From assembly GCA_038503075.1 (NCBI GenBank), contig JBCAML010000001.1, forward strand, positions 1,178,001 to 1,242,000: a stretch of DNA of 64,000 nucleotides, given 5' to 3'. The notes below the pieces were generated by a model. It was not told where the DNA came from. It searched no databases and worked only from the letters and a program-made list of their open reading frames with translations. The stretch is from Gyromitra esculenta (taxonomy: Eukaryota; Ascomycota; Pezizomycetes; Pezizales; Discinaceae). Shown piece by piece: positions 1-12,800 of the stretch. The number at the start of each line of letters is the position of its first letter. Position 1 is the stretch's first letter. A program made the translations under genes and the position numbers.

Positions 1-830
1 ATCCACAGCATTTCCTACCCCATCAACCACATGACCAGCGACATCTCCAGCCTTATCAATAACATCACCTGCTGCGTCCTTAATATCATCAAAGAAATTG
101 CGAGCCAGCAGGCGCCTAGTAGCCCCCGAAGCCGCTATTGCACTTCCGAAGTTCATATCAAAAGTTCCGGCAATTTCAGACCAAGGAGCTGCTGCTGCTG
201 CAAGTGTGGTAACTAATGTGGCATTATCGTTCGTTACTTTCGAAATACTATTCGCAGTTAGCAAACTATAATCGGCAGTATCAAAATGAGCGCGGTGATT
301 TCGTACGTATATGCTTGTCTCTGCTCATCAGGACCACAGCCATCGTGGTTTGCAATAAGTAAGAAACTATCTTCTTCTTTCTCGTTGATAACACTCCATT
401 TCTGGACTGCAGCATCAAAAGCATCTTTCGACTTGAAGGTCAATGACATCGAGCCATCATCCCCTTCACAATCCACAGCCGAGGTAAGACCTTCAAAACT
501 CTCCATCATAACAATTTGCTGTCCATCAGGAGCATAAAGTGTCATGTTTGCCAATAAAATATTTCCATTATCGCCAGGCGCACCAAATATAAGCTCAGCT
601 TGGGTATCAAGGTCAAGCCGGGAGAAGTCAGTCACATCCCGAACTTGTAGATTGACGGCGGACCTAAAAGTGTCGATATGGATAGGCTTTAGGGTATTCC
701 CTTCCAGACCGGAGCCAAACTTTGATACCAGTGCTGGGACATTCGGATTCGCGGTTCGTCGGTGGATAGCGGCTGCTGAGGAAAGTGTGGCGAAGATGCC
801 GAGGGAACTAATACTCGCAAAAAACCGCAT
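1..830 (-). CDS. Secreted DUF7029-like protein, N-terminal part (gene runs off the left edge)
   Basis: Seen: translation starts at the ATG at 830. Exon 1 is 830-307, a 59-bp intron follows (306-248, branch GCTAAC, acceptor GAATAG), and exon 2 runs from 247 off the window. The join keeps phase (..QAYT/ISKVTND..). The protein begins with a clear signal peptide (MRFFASISSLGIFATLSSAAA). A globular region of about 150 residues follows, ending in a Cys-containing stretch (LIANHDGCGPDEQRQAY). Downstream is an Ala-rich segment and then an amphipathic, Gly/Ala/Asp-rich segment (DDIKDAAGDVIDKAGDVAG) that is still open at position 1. Known: fungal secreted proteins with a DUF7029 domain have this layout and no established function. 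The family name is my recognition from memory, not a search. An in-frame TTG extension upstream of the ATG exists but is not a credible start. The C-terminus is missing because the window ends. Confidence 0.72.
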
Positions 831-908
831 ATCAAATACAGTTCTCAAAAACAAGAGTTTTAGATCAAGTGATGAAGGCAAATTAAAAAGTTATGTATCT
901 TCCAGAAG

Positions 909-918
909 ATATATAAAA
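909..918 (-). promoter_or_regulatory. TATA-like box of the DUF7029-like gene
   Basis: On the minus strand an A/T run containing TATATA lies about 80 bp upstream of the ATG at 830. This spacing recurs in front of several other genes of the window. Core promoter role is inferred. Confidence 0.4.
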
Positions 919-3900
919 TGAACGTAAAGGCAAAGAATTTATAGGCGAAAATAATAATAAAAAGCGAAAATCAACCGCTGTGCATATCAAAAAGAACGGC
1001 AGGCTAGAAACTACAGAAGTAGGAACTATTCAAGAATGATAATGGCCAAATATTGAAGAGCGATCATCTCTATATAAAAACTCTGACAGCTGAGTGTTGA
1101 TGGTCATATAGGAAGGGGGTGTTTGGCGCTCATGTCGTACAGACTAGGTAGAGTGAAGGACCAACAACTTTAAACAGTCCCCCGCTGTCTCACGTTTGTT
1201 CGAACGATCACTTTGGGTTCTAAAGTATATGATACGCAGCGCCAATCCATGCTGTCGTTGAATTCACCTTAAACGGGAATTAAGGTTGCGATGCTTGGAC
1301 CTTGTCGTTGGAGCTAAACGAACAGATTATAAGCTCCTGCCTAGTATCGGTCAGACTCTTGAAACACCCCGAAACGAGACTAATAATAGTTTGCAAAATT
1401 GGAAGGTTGACCAACCAAATCCGTAGTCATTCTCTAAACGTATTGATTTTGGAAGCTATGAACCACGAGGAAGGTACTTCTAGTCCAGAGTCATGATATT
1501 CGTACTCCCGACCTTACATAATGTAGCCTTTCAAATTAATCGATCCTCGTGAAGAACCAGTATCTCAATCGTTTTCACTCGCTCTAATGTATAATATACG
1601 AAATAAGATCTCGTGGTGCATACATTCGATGGTTCAGCTACTAGCCCCGACCAAATCAAAAACTCAGATAGCCCCCATAATCTCGGAAAATAAGCGATGA
1701 GTGTGGTGCCTAGTGTAGGCAATATCGAAAAATCTCTTGAGCAGCCTCTTAGATGCCAGAGCGGTAGAGAGAGTGGCGAGGCAGGTATAGCGAGGTTTGG
1801 CCAGTGGCAAATTGAATACCCCACCACAAAAGGTAGATCAACTCGTTGGCCAAGACTGCCAAGCTTCTTTATACCCTCTAGACGCTCTACTACTAGCTAT
1901 TTTCGCAACAATATGGCAGTGCCACGAGAGCCTTTACCTCATCCGGAAGGTTCGTTTAACTAGCGGCGCGTATGAGTAAAAGGGGGAGCAGCTCGGTATG
2001 ATTATTAGGAAGAGACAGATTTAGGTCCCTCGCCAACCCAGGCTATAGCTAGGGTTAACTACATGGACACCCAGCCATCAGAAGGGTATAACCTCGATAT
2101 GATATACCCAGTGGACGGTTATCCGTGTTTACAAAAGCTCCCAGAAACCCCTTGCAGGCGCTGCGCTCACCGGGTCTGCCCAGATTTAGGTTCAGGGGAT
2201 TCGGAATCAGCGCAGAGGCTACATGTTGCATGAGAAGCGTGCTCTAGGGTTAAAAATTGAAGTACTAGGAAGACTCATGCAAGTCTTTACCAGCAATCCT
2301 AGACGACTTTGTACAGTTGTCAGATTGGCAACGCGGAGTGAGCGCTTATCAACACCGCTTGGCGCGTCTGTGCGACTATGAGTGATTCTCTGTGATTAAT
2401 ATTCGCGCTCACCTTCCCAGTTCTCTAAATCGCAAGCATCAAATGCGATAAGCGAGTTTTCTAGGCTCATATCAAATAGTGTAAATTAAAATTCCGCAGT
2501 GTTTAAGCCATCAACTGTTACCTATACGAATTTCACTACTAATGTATAAAATCACTCGACTTTCTACGCGTCAAAGGAGCCATTCAACCCTATAAGCCGG
2601 TATTGCAGAATCGACAAACATTCTGTATTGAATGGTCAGCCACCCTATAAAGATATTCCATAATAAAGTACCTGTCTAGTACTCTGAAGCTTATCATTGA
2701 GATGGCGACACATTCATTGTAGGACGTGCTTAGGTCTAGATTCCGCTGCTTATTCTAGGATCCACGTAGGTACTAAAGAGGAGTGCTTAAATATAATAAA
2801 TAGCAATCCATAATGACTGAATTCCCCAGGCCTCATTTGTGACCCTCACGTCTAAAGTTGATACACGTACGACTGCAAAGCATCATGCCATTAAAAAGAG
2901 GGGCCTAGAATGGTGAGTATTTATCAATTGACATCCTTTTATGCTTCCATTTCCGCGCGAGATAGGTGAAGAGAACAGGTTTTCTTGTTTAGAATGTGAG
3001 GTGTAACCAAAGTGGTAAGTGTTTGTGGGAGATAGCTTTGGCAATAGCTGCTAGGTTTTCCTACAAATAATATCGTAGGTAGTCCATTATCCCTCCCGCT
3101 TATGGTGACTTAATTTGGCTAACTCTGATGCTATCAACCGAGTGAGCTGCTATGATCGCGGTCATCTAGAATAGCTCTCTGTACGAGTTGCCATAGCAAC
3201 CACTAACTTCCACCATCCTGGGAAAATAAATAGACTCACAATGCTTACTTTACCCTATTGTAGATCTCAGCCCCTATAAAGAGTAGCTACATCATCTGGA
3301 CCCAGTAAAACGATCCTGACTTTATAACCTCATTGATATTCATACCCCCCATTATAACTGCCTTAAGATAACAACCATAGTTTCTAAAACCCTAATGATT
3401 CACAACTAGCCGATCGGGGCCCACCTTCGCACGTGATAGTCTCATAAGGCTAGCGATTTATCGGTAAATTTGCCTATAGGTATTTCTCGTCTGCCGTGAA
3501 AATGCCGCGACCTATTGAAGTAGACTTTAGACAAGACTTGCACTAGCGGAAAATATTTCGTTGGGCTGAGCTAAGCTAGATTCGGGTTTAGGTTCGGAAG
3601 AAAGCCGGTTTCAAGCAGACCCGTCTGGTGGTTCGCGCTAGCCCTCCTATATTTTGGGTGCACTCGGATTCCGCTATCCACGAGTTCTGGGAGGGGTTTG
3701 AGTGTTCTAGGCGCAGCTCGATGGTGTCGGGGAACGGTACTACTTAAGGGTCCAGAGGTCTTAAGTTGGTGGATGTCTTCAAAGCACTATTCTAATTGGT
3801 GAGAGATACCTAGAGTGACTCTGAGAAGCTTGATTGAATCGGCCAGGATTCTGGCATCTGCGCGGACCGGGTGGTATTCCAGGGCCCATGCTAACTGGGA

Positions 3901-4347
3901 CTCCCTACGCCGTCTGCGGCTCAAGCAGGTCAAGCAGAGCATACTCAATCGCCAAGAATGGCAATTAATCGGAACGAAGAATTTGGTAGAAACGTTGGAC
4001 AGAGCTCGATTATGCTATGTCGAAGCTTTGTGGCTGTGTGCTCACACTATCAGATGCTAGTAATATCACCCTCCACCAAAAACCAAGTTCTGTTTGATAT
4101 TTCAATTCGTTTAGCTGGTGATATCTATTAACCTTACTGACTGTCATTGGTAAGCTTGGTACCGAGCGCCCCCCCGCCTTTACCGACTGACACTAATGTC
4201 TTAAAATTGAAGCGGATAGTCCGGCACATCGCCTTTGCGAATCGCCCTGGACAAGCCATTTCTTCAAATTATATTCCGTGGCCATGGCATACGTACACCC
4301 CTGCAAGAGGTCTCGGGCCCATCCGTGCCGTTACTTGCGGCATCCGA

Positions 4348-4353
4348 TATATA
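4348..4353 (+). promoter_or_regulatory. TATA-like box of the GT90 gene
   Basis: TATATA lies about 115 bp upstream of the ATG at 4467, followed by a C/T-rich leader. Function inferred from position. Confidence 0.35.
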
Positions 4354-4466
4354 CTTTAGTTAGTTGACCGTGTGAGAAATTTGCCTTCCTTCCGGCCCTC
4401 TGGGAGGGAGATTCTCGTAGTATCCGGCCGTCTTTTACTTCCCAAATCACTGCCACAAAACAAACA

Positions 4467-6564
4467 ATGATCTCTATTCATTCTCTCAGCAGACGAAGAC
4501 TCGGTCTGCAACAGATCGGGCCTTCGTCTGGATGGTCTCGATTATCGTTTCGCGCCAAGAACTGTCTGGCGTTTGTTGCGCTTATCGTATTCGTATTAAC
4601 ATTCTGCTACGTTTCCTACTTCAACACTTTCGGTCTCGGGGCTCTCCAGGACCCCCTGCCAAAACATCAAATACCCACCCTCATGGCTGCTGGAAAGAAG
4701 CAATGGGCCACTATGCTACGGCGACAATCTAAAACACTCGACGAGGCTGTTATCGAGTACCGCATAAGATACGCTCTTGAGCCTCCAGACGGCTTCGATG
4801 AATGGTTTGTATACGCGCAGTCACAGGATGTCACGCTGATAGACGAATACGACACGCTAATGCGCTCGATCGAGCCCCTACGTCAATTAGGGCCTACTGA
4901 GCTTCGGCGACGGACAGGTCTGCTGAATCGTTCGCCGGTTGATATCAACCTGATGCGCGTTAAGGCTAATGGGAAACGCTTCACACTGGATCTTTTGCAC
5001 AAAGTTGGTTCTCGCAAGGAACGAACGCTAGGTCTTATAAAGATGCTGGAGCCGGTGCAACATCTGCTTGCGAGGCGAGACTGGAATAAGTTCGATGTGG
5101 CTGTGAATGAATTAGCGGAGTCTAGGGTAGTGGGTGGGGAGTGGCATACGGATGCGCTCGATGAGGGGTTGGCAGGGAGTTTAGCTGGGTATATGCTTAC
5201 GAAGGCGATATGGGAAAAGCATGAGTTTGGAGAAAGAAGTCTTATTGACTCATTGATGACTGCCTGTGGTTCGGATAGCAACTTTACAAGGGCGAATCCT
5301 GGATTTGTAGTCCGGCGAAGGGAGGACGGCGGCGTTGAGGAGGAAGAGGGGCACGTATTTGAAGCCCAGAATTGGTTGGATGATATGGATATTTGCAATC
5401 ATCCTGAGCTGCCTCAGGTATTTTCTATTGTTATTATGTTTCATAAGTGGTGGTGGAGCACTCATTGATCAACCCTCTACCTACTTCAGCTCCATTCTGC
5501 GTTTCGTACGTCACACTACACTACAAAGGGTTTGTACCCAATATTATCATACGGCGCTCCAAGTACTTACGGCGACATTGCAATTCCGACAATCTACCAG
5601 TATGGCGGTAATCCAGACTACACCCTGATAAAAGCAGAAGATAAGCTCTGGGAAGAAAAAGAGAACGGAATATATTGGAGAGGAAGCCCAACCGGTGGAG
5701 GCAAAGGTGATAGGGAGTTTAAAAGCGTATTAACCAATACTTTTGCCCTTCCTTGCTACGTACTAATTCTCCCCCCAGATGCACCGCCACCGCCTAGTAA
5801 CCATGACGAACCCGCCTATGCCCCCACCACCTGAAGGCTCCGAACCTCTGATGATGAACCTGGTCGGTGCAGATGCCCAAAACCACATTGTGTCAACCCC
5901 CGTTACAAAGAAGGTCTACGATGAACAATTCACCAACATCACCTTCATTGGAATTGAGAAGAACGACTGTAATTTTTTCGAATGCAACGAACTCGATGCC
6001 CACTTCCGATTCGAGGAGAAAAAACCACTAAGTGAAGTTTGGAGGTGGAAAATGGCCATTGATATCGATGGGTGGGGATATAGTGCTCGATGGCGTGCGC
6101 TCATCGCTTCAAACTCTGTGGCGTTGAAGACTACCATTTATCATGAGTGGTTCACGGAAAGGATGATCCCGTGGGTTCATTTCGTTCCGATTAGCCCGAA
6201 GATGAGTGAGCTTTATGATGTTTTGGGTTATTTTCTCGGGGGCGGAGAGGAAGCGCCGTTGGTCGTAAGTGACTACTCGGGTCTAGCCTACGGTAAGAGG
6301 GTATGCTAATCGATATGGATTAGGTACCACATGATGAGCAAGCTAAACAAATTGCCGAAGCTGGGAAGGAGTGGGCGGAAAAGCATATGCGAAAGTAAGT
6401 ATTAATCTCCAAATGAGCGCGAAAAAGTAAGCCCTATGAATAGTCTGCTAACTGACGTCTATTATAGCGAGGATATGACGGTGTACGTATACCGACTGAT
6501 GTTGGAACTGAACAGGCTATATAATGGGGAAGAACAAATATATGAGCATTCTTTGAACTACTAG
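4467..6564 (+). CDS. GT90 (CAP10/capsule-associated type) glycosyltransferase, type II membrane protein
   Basis: Seen: five exons, 4467-5417, 5490-5726, 5779-6264, 6324-6394 and 6468-6564, with introns of 72, 52, 59 and 73 bp. All joins are in phase and give 613 residues. One membrane segment lies at about residues 31-54 after a basic N-terminus, so a Golgi type II topology is likely. Family marks: PPDGFDEWFVYAQSQ (about 110), the IYWRGSPTGG motif (378-387), MHRHRLV after exon 3 begins, WKMAIDIDGWGYSARWRALI, TTIYHEWFTERMIPWVHFVP, a WAEKHMR segment and an EDMTVYVYRLMLEL tail. Known: GT90 enzymes related to Cryptococcus CAP10/CAP64-type proteins transfer xylose or similar sugars onto glycans. 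Length and motif order are normal for the family. The sugar donor and acceptor cannot be told from sequence. The start ATG follows an A-rich ACAAACA context. It has no functional neighbour nearby. Confidence 0.92.
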
Positions 6565-8222
6565 ATCATAACGGTTAAAGCAAGAGGATAAAAAGCATAT
6601 TTAGGTTGGAGCATGGCGTTACAATTGATCTTGTGGGGAGCATTGCATGTCAAGATTTAGTTGGTTCATAAAATTTATTAGACGCGAATTTAACACTCCT
6701 AAACCAATCCCCTATGTATATATGTGTGTCACAAATTCCAACGGGTTCCATACGTCTGTTCCCAGAACCACAAGCGAAAGATTTCGTTCTTGGTTGCAGA
6801 ACTGAATAGCGAGACAGTAACTCGCAGCTAATAATTAGTATACCGGTATGTACCGTGCTTGGCAACATTAGTGGGTTAATCCGCATTAGTAAAATTAGTT
6901 GACTTGAGTCTAGGCATGAGTAGAGCACAAATCCCATCCCTGTAGCACCATCTTATGGTGCTAGGAAGCTTGGCATATGGCGAGACCGAAATCTGGGAAA
7001 TCTCGCCTTGTGGACTTATTGGCCTTGCGACATTAGTCTGGCTCTTATGTGTAGGGGTTCGGGGCTTATTGAAGTTTCGGACCACGATCGAGTATTATTT
7101 GAGCTTAGGATGCCGAACGAGATACAAAAAAAACAGGTAGTACTTGTGCTCTAGAATAAGTACCTGAAAATGCCTTTTGGTGGCAACGTTTTCTAATTCG
7201 CCCCGCAGCAGCACTTCAAAATACGGTTGGCCAGAGTCTTACCCTTGTTTTCGGGTACTTATGCTAGAGCACGAGTTATATATACAGGAGATTGACCAAT
7301 AGAAAATTCCCAAACCCCCGTTCTTCCAAAGTCCGTCTGGCTATCAAGGATTTACAGGGGCGGAGCCCTGAGTACTTACTAGGGTGCAATACCAATAGTT
7401 TCAACAGGGCTGACTTAATAAGCGCTGAGTGATATTCCATGAACCTCTCCCGGCGAGGAGCAGATCCCAAACACGGTAATCCTCGACAAGATTATGCGCC
7501 CTCAAGTCTTTTCTCGTGGAGATCCTGTCTCATTTTATTGCCAAATCTAGCCCCGACTCTCGAGAAGGCTCGTCTCACCGGAATCGCTAATTCGAAGACA
7601 GTACTAAAAATGACAACAGTAGCTGATATCACCTCAGTGAATCTGGTACAATTTCCCTTAATATAGCTCTTCTTATGTACCTATTCCCCAAAAGTTCTTG
7701 GCTAACTCGATCTGAAGGCCAAAACTCTCGACTTGTTGAACGACTGGGCTGTCTCGACGTATATGATTCAGAGTTTTCGGCAAAAAGTAGTGTGTAGTAC
7801 ACGCGCAGTGTGCTTTAGGATCTGTTATTTTAGTCATAAGATCTACTGGTTCCTGTCCTAGACACCCTGCTGACAAACCTCTACAATATTCGGTAGGAAG
7901 CCAAGGAGAGGGCGACTTCTAGCGACTTATAAGAACCCATACAATCTGAATTTTGCAATCAGGACATGGGCAGAAGATTAGGTAAGGCTATATGCCGGGT
8001 CTCATTCGGTTGAAAATAACTTTCATAATTCATGCTGTGAGATGAGTACACGCTTTCATGAATGCAATCGTATCGTGAAATTTTTGTTTCTACTGTTACA
8101 TATTGAGCGACTTACTCAAGTCATCTCATCCTTAACCAAGACCACAGGGTATATATATACACAATCTCCACCACCGCCCGCGTGCTAATCGTTACATCAT
8201 CAAATCAAACCATGAGAATTTC
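6565..8222. other. Intergenic tract between the convergent GT90 and M28 genes
   Basis: No gene is supportable in this 1.66-kb stretch; open reading frames stay below about 95 codons and lack any domain. It contains the MITE-like element at 7138-7280 (listed separately). The right end (8150-8222) is the 3' flank of the aminopeptidase gene and has a short TA repeat at 8150-8160. Confidence 0.6.
7138..7280. mobile_element. MITE-like element, 143 bp, with long terminal inverted repeats
   Basis: Seen: the left arm (7138-7170) and the right arm (7248-7280, reverse-complemented) align over about 33 positions with five mismatches. The shared core is GTGCTCTAG.ATAAGTACC.GAAAA. Both ends carry TA. The interior (about 77 bp) has no coding capacity. 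Known: short non-autonomous Tc1/mariner-like fungal elements have this form, long TIRs inserted at TA. Family assignment is inferred from the TA flanks only. No transposase is present. Confidence 0.6.
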
Positions 8223-9797
8223 TCAGAGAGCACTAAGTGCAATCTCCTCGCCACACCTGGCCTTCGGCCTATTATGGGCAGGAACTCTTCTTCTCTGCAC
8301 AGCTCTTTTTGGAATTCCTTCGGTCGACAAAGCATAAGTAGCAATTGCGTGAGCAGCAGCCTTAGTGTTTTGGATCCAAGCACCGACATTTAAATTTTTG
8401 ATATCGTCACCCGCGGCGTGGTAATTAATATCGTAAGCAACACCCGCCTCACCACCCCACCACTCGGCCTCCTGTTCGGTTTTAATGCCTTCAGCACCGG
8501 TGAACAGACCACCTGACGGAATATCGACATCCAAAAATGGACCGTAGTCTGAGCGTCCGTCAAATTCAGTCGGAGCGGTCTTTAAACCAACACTCTCAAG
8601 GTACTCTTCGAAGAGGTGCTCAATGTGGTCAGATCCGGGAGGGCCGGTAACGTTGAATGCAGAACCATCACCATCGTAGATGAAGTAGCCAAAATTGGGG
8701 GATGCAATCATGTCAAAGTTAAGGTAGAGTGCAACCTTAGATAGCTCCTCGGCTGAGGCAGAAGTGACATAGTGCTCAGATCCAAGAAGACCGAATTCCT
8801 CAGCAGACCAGAAGCCGAAGCGGACGGCGTTCTTAACAGTGAATTTAGTAAGTTTAAGCGCAATTTCCAAGATTCCCATGGAACCAGAACCGTCATCGTT
8901 GATACCTGGGCCAGCCGCAACTGAATCGGTATGACCACCAGAAAAGATAATGTTGTTCTGGTCTCCACCCTTCGAGGTTGCGATGACATTGCTGGTGTAA
9001 CGGGTTTCGATAATCGCGTCGACTTTGAAATTTACGATGACAGTGGTGTTGCCGCTGATGGTCTTTACTAGCGCTAACCCGTCCTCCTGCGATAACGAAC
9101 TAGTAGGGATGTACGGGCCTTCAGGACGCTCGTCAGGGCCAAGAGTTCCACCGCCAACAGGGCCGGGAGCGTTATTGTAAATGATGGCCCCGACAGCTCC
9201 AGCAGCGCCGGCTAGGGATACTTTCAGGCCAAATTCGCACGAACCACGGGAGATGAGCGCAATGTTTCTGGAAACTGATACTGGATAGTCGGACTGCATT
9301 CAAGATTAGCAGAAGTACTATTGGGAAAGGATATGTTATACGTATAGAAAGGAGGTACTTACAGCTGAACAGCCGAGATTAGCGACTGGAATCGCCGAAG
9401 CTTCAGCGGACCCCGAAGGGCTGTACTGAAAGTATTGAGACGGGTATGAGGTGTTAGCTGCAGGAATTGCAATTGTCGAGTTACCCTCCGAGAAGATATA
9501 TGTGAATCCCTGGCGCTTAACATCGTAATACCCAGTAGCGGCGAGGGTATCATAAATATAGTCAACAGTCTTGTTGTGTCCCACGCTACCAGCGACACGA
9601 TTTCTCTCGGGAGTCTCATATGCAAAATCCTGCAACTTCTTCCCATGTTCGAGGAGAGCAGTCCGAGTGAGGACACGTCTCAATTGGTTCGACTGCACGG
9701 GAGGAAGGCCTCGGCGGTGAATATTAGGCGTGGGCGGGGCAGCTGAAGCGCCCACGGCCATGAGAGCCAGAAGGATATTGATGTAGGGAGATTTCAT
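8223..9797 (-). CDS. Secreted M28 zinc aminopeptidase with PA domain (aminopeptidase Y/Lap2-like)
   Basis: Seen: exon 1 is 9797-9363, a 68-bp intron follows (9362-9294, GTAAGT..GCAG), and exon 2 is 9293-8223. The join is phase 0 (LGCSA/SDYPVS) and the protein has 501 residues. An N-terminal signal peptide (residues 1-19) is followed by a short pro-region with an RR site near 28. A PA domain lies at about 130-240 (NIALISRGSCEFGLKV). The peptidase domain has HTDSV (His266), GINDDGSGS (Asp278), FWSAEEFGLLGSEHY (Glu310 base, Glu311), LNFDMIASPN (Asp339) and YHAAGDD (His437), so all five metal ligands and the catalytic Glu are present. Known: these enzymes remove N-terminal residues from peptides, either secreted or in the vacuole. 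Odd: the two cysteines that usually flank the last His (pattern CYHxxCD) are both replaced, giving NYHAAGD. Several N-glycosylation sequons are visible. The gene stands alone and converges on the GT90 gene. Confidence 0.93.
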
Positions 9798-9889
9798 CGT
9801 TGCGATTGATTGAGATGATCAATAGCCTAACGGTAGTGGATAGTAACAAATGTAGGTGGGGAGTAGAAAAAGTAGCAGGTTGTATTCAA

Positions 9890-9899
9890 CTTATATAGC
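9890..9899 (-). promoter_or_regulatory. TATA-like box of the M28 aminopeptidase gene
   Basis: The minus strand reads GCTATATAAG about 95 bp before the ATG at 9797. It is the best-formed TATA box of the window. Role inferred from position. Confidence 0.5.
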
Positions 9900-12800
9900 T
9901 TGGGGAGGCCACAGTAGAGTATAGGTACTGCGCCGAAGTCGGGTACTGTCCGTCCTGAGACTTAGAGCGGAACATGCATGCATCCGACTATTGCGAATAA
10001 TTTCGCCTGATAGGACTTGATTCACGCAATAAGCTTCACACTGAACACCTTCTCTGTAGGGAAAGGTTTTGATAGTATAATTTTGCCACAATGTTCCTGG
10101 GGCCGGTTAGAAAAGGGTGTACCAGCATATGATAGACGGCCATCTCCAATCCAAAAATCGTACAATTGACTTGGCCGTCCCACATTTCTTGGCGCAATAT
10201 ATTGTTGTGCCTATTTCTCCTTCCTCGCCTTAAACCTGTGGGATCCGAAACCTAAACGTAAACCAGGTAAACATGCAAGTTCAGCAGAATTATTTTCCTG
10301 GAATCACCATTTCAAGAGTTCTACTCGTAGTTCAATCCCATAAAGCTTCTATCTATTCTCTACATGCTGTTCCTCATTCCTAGGCAATATTCAACGTCTA
10401 ATGAACCGTTATACCCCAGGTGCCCTAGTTCGGCTCTCCATCGATCTATACACAAGGATATAGATATGTACAGCGGGGCAAAAATGTTGGGGCTCGTTGA
10501 AGTCCGTGATAAACAAGGGATAACTAATGACGATCGGTTACGGTCGCTGTTATGTCTTGAACAACCTTATTGCCTTCCCCATGCGGGATAATCCCCCGTT
10601 ACCGCCAAGATTTTAATCGTGTTCCTTGCCGTTTGTATTTTTGCATCCGGATGCTGTTATCTGCAAAGTCAAGGCTTCTGAACTTGAAAAAGTTAAATCT
10701 CTTGGGGGGGACGTCTAAAATTTACGTCTCTCCATTCACCTCCCTAAAAGAATGGATGCCACCTCCTTCATTTCTCGTCGTTTTTATAACTCCGGATACA
10801 AGAGATCCAGTCCCTATCGTATCGCCTAATCCTGGAAGTTCTGAAGTTAGAATAGAGTGGGATATTTACACTGTCTCTCTCTCGCGCCTCAAAACCTTAT
10901 ACTTCAACATTGATACCCATTCAAAAGTATGACCTACGCTTTCAATAATCTGATACTAATAGCTGAAACCCTCGACTTTCCTCACTTCCACAGGTAGTTC
11001 TAAGGATTCGAATTTGCTTCCACGTTCCATCGTGCTGTAACGCGGGGAATGGGGTGGAGTTTAGTTAGTAGCTTGGCGACGATGGGGTTCTTGGGCCCAT
11101 GGAATCTATTGGTCGTTTTTGTGTGCTCGGTTAGTCGTAGAGATTGCGCATGATAATCGATGCCTATGCCAGCTATGTTCTCTGCCGCGCATCGGAGGTC
11201 TGCGATGTCTTTTGAGCTCCGAGTCTTGGCGGATCACGATACCCCAATTTGTAATATCCAGTTATAAACTAGTATGTTGAACTATCCAAATTTTCATTAA
11301 CAGCTTTTCGATAGACTTATTGCCACAGGTAGGTTACTCGTTCTCGTAAATAGTATTCCGACCTCACCTCAACGCAAGGTCCGATAAGGTAGTAATTGGT
11401 TACCAGTAAAAAAGGGCGGCCGGCGGCTTCCGAGTCGTGAACCTAGGGTCTATAGTCTCAGAGTTCCAACTCCTACGACCAACGGCACTTTGCAGTTTCC
11501 CGCGGGCTGGATCGTTTAGCTCTGACATGCCAATTTTAATCCAGCATCTGTTCTGTTGCTCTTTTCGTCCAAGCTAGTTCACTTCTTAATCGTGCTTCCC
11601 GATAGCTTTATTCTTCAACATTAGTCTCGCCTATGCATTATTGGCGGGTGAAATTCGTTACCTTCCGCAGCCAAGCCTGTCCTATGCAAAGGGAAACGCA
11701 CTGTGATTCGTAATCGTTCGAGATTATTAAGGTCGGTAGGTGTTTTTTTACCAGGGGATGCTACGGATAGTATTTTGCGGGGGGAAACGAGACGGGTTTG
11801 GTTGACTTATATGGGCACCTTCGTCTTATATTTTCTGCTGAAACCCGCGCACCCGAAACGGATTGGGACATAGACACTATCCACCAAGGGACTCACACTC
11901 CGGGGTGCCGCATTACCGAGAGTCAGTCAGAGGGTAGAATACAAATTACAGTCCTAGAAGTTGGTGGTTCTGATGGGAAGAATAGGATACGGGTATCTAG
12001 AGGTGACTATGGGAATCTGTTTGGTTCCTTTATGGTGATATTTCCTAGTTTCTTTTAGCTATGAAGAAGACAGCAGCGATGACGCGTACAGAAGTACTAA
12101 GTTAGATCATAAGTAGCAAAATTTCGACAAGAGATATTTAGTAGAAAGTTTTAAAGCTATGGAGACATAGCTACTTACCAACAGACATGAGGGAGTATTC
12201 CGCCGTTAATACCAAGTTTGAAAATGATATCTTCTTGAGTGAAGATTAACGAAACCAATTCGCAGTAGGTCTTCCTAGGGGATATCGGTGGAGGGTTGAG
12301 CGTCACTCCGGTGTTGCCTAGAAATCGAGTCAAAATCAAAGATTCTCACCACGATTTCAAGGAGATACAAACGTAGAACGATCAGAAATGCTACTGCTGA
12401 GCCTAAACTTCTTACCCCTGGGTTTCGACCGATGGGGACAGATGAGGTTTTTACTATCTCTCCCTCAACACCGCTCCTCTGCTAAAACAATTACAACAAT
12501 ACCCCCTCAAATCTTGTCAAGATTAGACAAACCTAGATGAACAAAAATCTTCCCAGACAACTGTATTTTTCATCTCGCTGTGCCCAGATCGTGGATGCCT
12601 CGAAGCGTCGTAGGTTATCGAAACGGTAGCTCAAGAAGCCTGAGATTCCCTTATCTTATAAATCTGATGTTGCGGGGTAGGTACTGATCCGCCCACGGCC
12701 TATAAAAAACCGCCAAGAGATCATATGTCGCTCCAATCTCCTTGGCTAGCATTGATGCAGAAGGATAAAACCTAAATCTTGGCGTTCATCTCATGTCTTC

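Larger units (their letters stand above)
831..4466. other. Gene-poor intergenic tract
   Basis: About 3.6 kb without a supportable gene. All frames are closed by frequent stops; the open stretches (up to about 88 codons near 1.7-2.0 kb and 81 codons near 3.8-4.1 kb) show no domain, signal peptide or codon pattern like the real genes. The left end holds the promoter of the DUF7029-like gene. The right end holds the GT90 promoter, with a TATATA at 4348-4353 about 115 bp before its ATG and a pyrimidine-rich leader at 4380-4460. I see no transposon ends here. Confidence 0.6.

Noticed and set aside
258..881. A 207-residue reading with a 17-residue N-terminal extension and tail YEITALILILPIIVC for the first gene
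   Set aside because: The extension would use a non-ATG codon and would bury the signal peptide; the tail is the unspliced intron.
3815..4060. An 81-codon frame rich in Arg and Leu
   Set aside because: No start context, no neighbour and no recognisable family; considered noise.
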